From Azoarcus sp. DD4 (GTDB lineage: Bacteria; Pseudomonadota; Gammaproteobacteria; Burkholderiales; Rhodocyclaceae): 64,000 nucleotides of DNA. The DNA lies in the NCBI RefSeq assembly GCF_006496635.1, contig NZ_CP022958.1:5336078-5400077 (forward strand). Direction: 5' to 3'. How positions within the stretch are numbered: position 1 is the stretch's first letter; each line of letters begins with the position of its first letter. The notes under the pieces are model-generated. The model was given only the letters and a program-made list of their open reading frames with translations. It ran no database searches and was not told the DNA's origin. Shown one piece after another: positions 59,995 through 64,000 of this stretch. A program made the position numbers and the translations under genes.

Positions 59995-61359
59995 TCACTT
60001 GCCGATGCAGAAGCGGGAGAAGATCACACCGAGCAGATCGTCGGCCGAGAACTCACCCGTGATCTCCCCGAGCGCCTCCTGGGCAAGGCGCAACTCCTCG
60101 GCAAAGAGTTCGAGCGCGACTGCAGCAGCTGCCTCCGCTGCTGCGATGCGAGCGAGCCCTTCGCGCAAAGCGGCCAGATGCCGCTCGCGCGCCAGGATCA
60201 CGTCCTCTCCGTGGGCGTGCCAGCCGGCAATTCGTAGCAGCTCGGCGCGCACGAGATCCAATCCCGCGCCAGCTCGGGCGGATACGTAAAGCCTGACCTG
60301 CCCACCTTCATCGACCCGCTCCGGCGCACGATCGCAAAGATCGATCTTGTTGACCACCACGACGCGCTCGACACCGCTCGGCATGCGCGCCATCAGGTCG
60401 GCATCGATCTCGTCCGCGGCCCCGGACTCGACCGCCGAAACGAGCTGTAGCACCACATCGGCTCGATCGATCTCGCGCCAGGTTCTTTCAATCCCGATGC
60501 GCTCGACCGCGTCCGTAGTTTCCCTCAAGCCCGCCGTGTCGATGATATGAAGGGGAATGCCCTCGATCTGTATCGTCTCGCGCAGCGCATCGCGCGTCGT
60601 CCCGGCGATGTCGGTGACGATCGCCCGCTCCTCGCCGGCCAACTGATTGAGCAGGCTGGACTTGCCGACGTTGGGCCGCCCCACCAGCACCACGTTGAGG
60701 CCGCTGCGCAGCAGCGCCCCCTGCCGCGCCCGATCGAGCAGGCTCTCGAGTTGCTGACGTATCGCTGCCAGACGCGGCATTGCCCTGCCCGCTTCCAGGA
60801 ATTCGACGTCCTCTTCCGGAAAATCCAGCGTGGCCTCGACCAGCATGCGCAGGTCGATCAGCGCGTCGCAGATACGATGAACTTCTTCGGAAAAACTGCC
60901 GGCCAGCGAGCGCAGTGCGGAGCGGGCAGCGGCCGCTGTCGACGCTTCGATCAGGTCGGCGACCCCCTCCGCTTGAGCCAGATCGAGCTTGCCGTTCAGA
61001 AAAGCACGCTTGGTGAACTCCCCCGGCTCGGCGAGGCGGGCTCCGAGCGCCAAACAGCGCTCGAGCAGCATCTGCATCACCACTGGCCCGCCGTGGCCCT
61101 GCAGCTCAATGACATCTTCGCCGGTAAAGGAAGCCGGCCCGGGGAAATAAAGCAGAATGCCTTCGTCGATCGCCTGTCCGCTGCCATCGCGAAAGCGCGC
61201 AAAGGTCGCGACCCTTGGCTCCGGCACCCGGCCGGTCAGCGCGCGGGCAAACTCCGCCAAGGCAGCGCCCGAGACGCGAACGACGCCGATGCCTCCCCGG
61301 CCCGGCGCCGTCGCGATCGCGGCAATCGCCTCAGGCGGCCTTGGCGCCAGACTTTGCAC
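59995..61359 (-). CDS. mnmE: tRNA-modification GTPase MnmE
   Basis: A 454-aa GTPase that, with MnmG, modifies the wobble uridine (cmnm5U) of certain tRNAs. IAAIATAPGRGGIGVVRVSG begins the formyl-THF-binding domain. The G domain has GRPNVGKSSLLNQL, DIAGTTRD, DTAGLRET and NKIDLCD, and the C-terminus carries the catalytic-cysteine motif CIGK. The start is GTG 61359, overlapping the end of yidC by 29 bp in another frame, so translation is probably coupled. Confidence 0.95.
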   Translation of the reverse strand: MQSLAPRPPEAIAAIATAPGRGGIGVVRVSGAALAEFARALTGRVPEPRVATFARFRDGSGQAIDEGILLYFPGPASFTGEDVIELQGHGGPVVMQMLLERCLALGARLAEPGEFTKRAFLNGKLDLAQAEGVADLIEASTAAAARSALRSLAGSFSEEVHRICDALIDLRMLVEATLDFPEEDVEFLEAGRAMPRLAAIRQQLESLLDRARQGALLRSGLNVVLVGRPNVGKSSLLNQLAGEERAIVTDIAGTTRDALRETIQIEGIPLHIIDTAGLRETTDAVERIGIERTWREIDRADVVLQLVSAVESGAADEIDADLMARMPSGVERVVVVNKIDLCDRAPERVDEGGQVRLYVSARAGAGLDLVRAELLRIAGWHAHGEDVILARERHLAALREGLARIAAAEAAAAVALELFAEELRLAQEALGEITGEFSADDLLGVIFSRFCIGK

Positions 61360-62974
61360 CCTCGATCATCCGGGTGATCTGCCACTGCTGGGCAATGGAC
61401 AGCACGTTGTTGACCACCCAGTACAGCACCAGACCGGAGGGGAACCACAGGAACATGAAGGTGAACACGACGGGCATGGCCATCATCACCTTGGCCTGGA
61501 TCGGATCCGGCGGCGTCGGGTTGAGCTTCATCTGCACCAGCATGGAAACGCCCATGATGATAGGCAGGATGAAATATGGATCCTTGGCCGACAGATCCTG
61601 GATCCAGCCCAGCCACGGCGCCTGGCGCATCTCGACGCTACCCAACAGCACCCAGTACAGCGCGATGAACACCGGGATCTGAACCAGGATGGGCAGGCAG
61701 CCGCCCAGCGGGTTGATCTTCTCGGTACGGTAGAGATTCATCATCTCCTGCTGCATCTTGGCCTTGTCGTTGCCGTACAGCTCCTTCATGCGCTGCAGAC
61801 GCGGACCGAGCACCCGCATCTTGGCCATCGACTTGTAGCTCGCCGCCGACAATGGAAAGAACACCGCCTTCAGTGCCACCGTCACCAGAATGATGGCCCA
61901 GCCCCAGTTGCCCGTCAGTTTGTGCAGCCACGACAGCACCCAGAACAGCGGCGCGGCGATCACCGTCAGCCAGCCGTAGTCGACCACCAGATCGAGGCCA
62001 GGGGCGATGCCTTCGAGCTTGTCCTGCTCCTGCGGACCGACGTAGAGGCGGGCCTCGGCCTTGCCACTCGCACCCGGCGCAACGTCGCTCACCGGCAGGA
62101 TCGCCCCCGCCGAGTACAGGTCGCCACCCACCTTGCGGGCAAAGAACTCGCGCTCGACGCCAGCCGCCGGCAGCCAGGCACCCACGAAGTAGTGCTGCAC
62201 CATCGCCACCCAGCCGTCGCTGGCATTCTTGGCGAACTTGGCCTTGCCTTCGGCGATCTCCTCGAACTGGACCTTCTGGAACTTGGCCGCGTCGGTGAAG
62301 AAAGCCGGGCCGGTGAAGGTGGTCACGCCGAAGGCCTCGACCTGCTCGGCCGCCTTGCCGTCACGCGTGAACTGGAAATAGGCGTGTGCCTTGAGCGGTT
62401 CGGCGCCCGCATTGGCAATCTCGTAGCTCACATCCACCAGGTAGCTGCCGCGGTGGAAGGTCAGCACCTTCGCGACCTTCACGCCATTCTGCTCGGGCGC
62501 CTCCAGCCGCAACACCAGACTGTCCTCGCCGTCCTTGAGAACCTGCTCGCCCGCGGGCAGGGCGTAGGTGGTGCGATGATTGGGCAGGCCGGTACCGATC
62601 AGGCCGGATTCCGCTGCATAGAAGTGACGCTCGCCATCGTCGAGCAGCAAGAAACCGCGGCTGCGATCGTTGGTGGCCTTGTGCTTTTCAAGTTCGAGGC
62701 GAACGATGCTGCCGCCCTCGGCCGAAATCTCTGCACGCAGGACGTCGGTCACCACCTTGACGCGCGGCGCGGCGCTCGCGGCCTGCGCCGCCGGCAGCGC
62801 AGGCGCCCCCGGGGCAAGACCGGCGCTCGGCGTCGGCACGGCACCGCCGGTGCTGCCGGCAGCAGCCGTCGCCGCGGGCTGCACCGGCGGACGAGAGTAT
62901 TTGAGCCAACCGTCCCACAGCATGACCAGGGACAGGAAAAAGACGAGGAGGAGGATGAGGCGACGGTGATCCAT
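61331..62974 (-). CDS. yidC: Membrane protein insertase YidC
   Basis: A 547-aa inner-membrane insertase from ATG 62974. A first TM (RRLILLLVFFLSLVMLWDGWL) precedes a large periplasmic beta-domain (about 90-330). A hydrophobic core of five segments follows, with KLTGNWGWAIILVTVALKAVFFPLSAASYKSMAKM, the cytoplasmic coiled region LQRMKELYGNDKAKMQQEMMNLYRTEKINPLGGCLP and FPSGLVLYWVVNN. An Ala/Pro-rich linker (about 35-85) is long but normal for betaproteobacteria. It is preceded by yidD with a 25-bp gap. Confidence 0.96.
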   Translation of the reverse strand: MDHRRLILLLVFFLSLVMLWDGWLKYSRPPVQPAATAAAGSTGGAVPTPSAGLAPGAPALPAAQAASAAPRVKVVTDVLRAEISAEGGSIVRLELEKHKATNDRSRGFLLLDDGERHFYAAESGLIGTGLPNHRTTYALPAGEQVLKDGEDSLVLRLEAPEQNGVKVAKVLTFHRGSYLVDVSYEIANAGAEPLKAHAYFQFTRDGKAAEQVEAFGVTTFTGPAFFTDAAKFQKVQFEEIAEGKAKFAKNASDGWVAMVQHYFVGAWLPAAGVEREFFARKVGGDLYSAGAILPVSDVAPGASGKAEARLYVGPQEQDKLEGIAPGLDLVVDYGWLTVIAAPLFWVLSWLHKLTGNWGWAIILVTVALKAVFFPLSAASYKSMAKMRVLGPRLQRMKELYGNDKAKMQQEMMNLYRTEKINPLGGCLPILVQIPVFIALYWVLLGSVEMRQAPWLGWIQDLSAKDPYFILPIIMGVSMLVQMKLNPTPPDPIQAKVMMAMPVVFTFMFLWFPSGLVLYWVVNNVLSIAQQWQITRMIEGAKSGAKAA

Positions 62975-62999
62975 CGGGTTCGTGGTATTCGGTCGTTGG

Positions 63000-63209
63000 T
63001 CAGGGAACGGGATCATACCCGCCCGGATGGAAGGGGTGGCAGCGCCCCACCCGCTTGATCGCAAGCCAGCCGCCGCGCAATGCGCCATGGCGCTCGACGG
63101 CCTCGATCGCGTATTCGGAACAGCTGGGGTGGAAACGGCAGTTCCGCCCCAGCATCGGGCTGATCGCGTAACGGTACGCGCGGAAGATTGCGATCAGCAG
63201 AGCTTTCAT
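63000..63209 (-). CDS. yidD: Membrane-insertion efficiency factor YidD
   Basis: A 69-aa protein with three conserved cysteines (RNCRFHPSCSEYAIEAVERHG, VGRCHPFHPGGYDPVP) and an N-terminal amphipathic helix (MKALLIAIFRAYRYAISP). It assists YidC-dependent insertion at the inner face of the membrane. The ATG overlaps the rnpA stop by 4 bp (ATGA). The order rpmH-rnpA-yidD-yidC-mnmE is conserved. Confidence 0.94.
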   Translation of the reverse strand: MKALLIAIFRAYRYAISPMLGRNCRFHPSCSEYAIEAVERHGALRGGWLAIKRVGRCHPFHPGGYDPVP

Positions 63210-63568
63210 GTTCGTGGCAGGCGTCCGAACAACTGCAGCAGGTCACGATTGATGTCGGCGCGTGTCGCCTTGACCACCGGCGCATGCAAGCGGACGATGA
63301 GATCGTGCGCCGGGAGGCCGCAGCGCTGGCGGCGGAATAGCTCGCGAGCGATGCGTTTCACCAGATTGCGCACGTTCGCCCGCTTGGCGAGCTTCTTGGC
63401 GACGACAACCCCCAGCCGGGCGGTTGTCAGCGCGTTGGGCCGGTAGTGCAACATGAAGTACTGCCCGCGCAATGCCCGCCGAAAAGCAAAAACGGATGAA
63501 AACTCATCCGTTTTGTGCAGTCTGTGAGCGCCAAGGAATCGTTCGTCAGCGCCCGCGGGATCGATCAC
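63206..63568 (-). CDS. rnpA: Ribonuclease P protein component
   Basis: The protein subunit of RNase P, which matures tRNA 5' ends. The RNR signature is KLAKRANVRNLVKRIARELFRR, preceded by LHKTDEFSSVFAFRRALRGQYFMLHYRPN. I start it at GTG 63568 (120 aa, the usual length, 1 bp after the rpmH stop). A GTG at 63601 would overlap rpmH by 32 bp and give 131 aa; neither start has a clear ribosome site, so the N-terminus is uncertain. It overlaps yidD by 4 bp. Confidence 0.9.
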   Translation of the reverse strand: MIDPAGADERFLGAHRLHKTDEFSSVFAFRRALRGQYFMLHYRPNALTTARLGVVVAKKLAKRANVRNLVKRIARELFRRQRCGLPAHDLIVRLHAPVVKATRADINRDLLQLFGRLPRT

Positions 63569-63569
63569 C

Positions 63570-63704
63570 TCAGACGGCGAGGCGATGACGGCCCTTGGCA
63601 CGACGGGCGCGGATCACCGCACGACCGCCACGGGTCTTCATGCGGACCAGAAAACCGTGGGTGCGCTTGCGACGGACGACGGAAGGTTGGTAGGTGCGTT
63701 TCAT
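63570..63704 (-). CDS. rpmH: 50S ribosomal protein L34
   Basis: A 44-aa highly basic protein, reading MKRTYQPSVVRRKRTHGFLV, RMKTRGGRAVIRARRAK and GRHRLAV, the classic bacterial L34. It is the first gene of the rpmH-rnpA-yidD-yidC-mnmE operon. A good sigma-70 promoter lies upstream at 63737-63765. In most Proteobacteria it diverges from dnaA, which should be just right of the window. Confidence 0.97.
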   Translation of the reverse strand: MKRTYQPSVVRRKRTHGFLVRMKTRGGRAVIRARRAKGRHRLAV

Positions 63705-63736
63705 GTTCTGGCTGCCTGCTTTAGGTCAAACGCGGT

Positions 63737-63765
63737 ATTTAATTGCTTAATTACATGTTTGTCAA
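63737..63765 (-). promoter_or_regulatory. rpmH promoter
   Basis: On the minus strand TTGACA (63765-63760) and TTAAAT (63742-63737) are 17 bp apart, with AT-rich flanks. The transcription start would be about 25 bp upstream of the rpmH ATG. Confidence 0.8.
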
Positions 63766-63796
63766 TAACAATTTTTGGCTACGGGCCCCAGACCGC

Positions 63797-63805
63797 TGTG
63801 GATAA
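63797..63805. promoter_or_regulatory. DnaA box near the presumed origin
   Basis: TGTGGATAA is the reverse complement of the consensus DnaA box TTATCCACA. It lies 93 bp upstream of rpmH, in the dnaA-rpmH interval typical for oriC or the dnaA promoter. Confidence 0.7.
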
Positions 63806-63921
63806 GTACCGCCCCGACGGGTAGAATTCGGATCTTTCCAAGTCTTGCCGGCCCCAGCCGGGCCCTGTCGGCCAGTGCGCCGGCAGCTACCATCCGAACA
63901 ACAAGCCTCCAGGCTACCGAC

Positions 63922-63964
63922 CCCGCCTGCCGTCCGGCCCTGTGCCGGCTGCCGGCGGGTTTTT
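63922..63964 (+). terminator. Candidate intrinsic terminator reading rightward at the window edge
   Basis: CCCGCC (63922-63927) and GGCGGG (63954-63959) close a hairpin with further internal GC pairing, followed by TTTTT (63960-63964). No gene on the + strand ends here, so it is an orphan terminator or an attenuator in the leader of the presumed dnaA transcript. Confidence 0.45.
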
Positions 63965-64000
63965 CCGAGTATCGTGTCGCAAGCGCAAACCGCCCACTCC

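Overview
The window is about 64 kb of GC-rich chromosome from a betaproteobacterium, most likely a denitrifying Rhodocyclales member of the Azoarcus/Aromatoleum/Thauera type. The evidence is the napF-narL-narX block, the NtrX/NtrY pair beside rsmB, the small DUF3460 protein, and the rpmH-rnpA-yidD-yidC-mnmE gene order that flanks dnaA/oriC in Proteobacteria. Protein-coding genes are packed tightly. I saw no tRNA, rRNA, insertion sequence, prophage or CRISPR array.

Layout. 0-4 kb: nitrate regulation (start of napF, narL, narX and a divergent Crp/Fnr-type regulator, with an Fnr-type box and a NarL-type palindrome). 4-9.7 kb: a DnaQ/GIY-YIG nuclease fusion, a UbiE-like methyltransferase, DUF3460, then gmk-rpoZ-spoT. 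9.9-15.4 kb: an SOS mutagenesis cassette imuA-imuB-dnaE2 behind a LexA box, followed by a MerR/carboxymuconolactone-decarboxylase pair with a textbook 19-bp-spacer MerR promoter. 16.3-21.7 kb: yicC, a Ser/Thr kinase and PP2C phosphatase pair, rph-rdgB-hemW. 21.8-26 kb: leftward thiS-thiG-trmB-sppA-hypothetical run. 26.2-37.1 kb: a biuret/allophanate catabolic locus: leftward allophanate hydrolase, BMP-type ABC transporter (binding protein, two permeases, ATPase), biuret hydrolase, an isochorismatase-AtzH fusion and a Tsx-like outer-membrane channel. A convergent GntR gene lies at its far end, and similar operator-like sequences occur upstream of the operon and near gntR. 37.3-39.2 kb: metXW under a SAM-II riboswitch and terminator. 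39-46 kb: a lysozyme-like protein, a membrane protein with a TIR-like tail, an AmpG permease, a SMUG1-type glycosylase, carbonic anhydrase and a candidate small RNA. 46-58 kb: priA, hemE, trkH-trkA, ntrX-ntrY-DUF4390-rsmB. 58-64 kb: speE, a TSUP transporter, two parS sites, mnmE-yidC-yidD-rnpA-rpmH and a DnaA box at the edge of the presumed origin.

Most notable points. (1) A candidate small RNA at about 45.88-45.95 kb has its own promoter and terminator and carries the 16S anti-Shine-Dalgarno sequence. It is complementary over 20 nt with one mismatch to the ribosome-binding region of a gene 3.7 kb away. (2) The biuret operon combines a BMP-type transporter with an unusual isochorismatase-AtzH fusion. 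(3) metX is preceded by a SAM-II aptamer. (4) NtrX has lost the AAA+ ATP-binding motifs. (5) Two near-consensus parS sites and an AT-rich DnaA-box region lie on the origin-proximal side.

All calls come from reading the sequence and from knowledge of the families; no database search was run.
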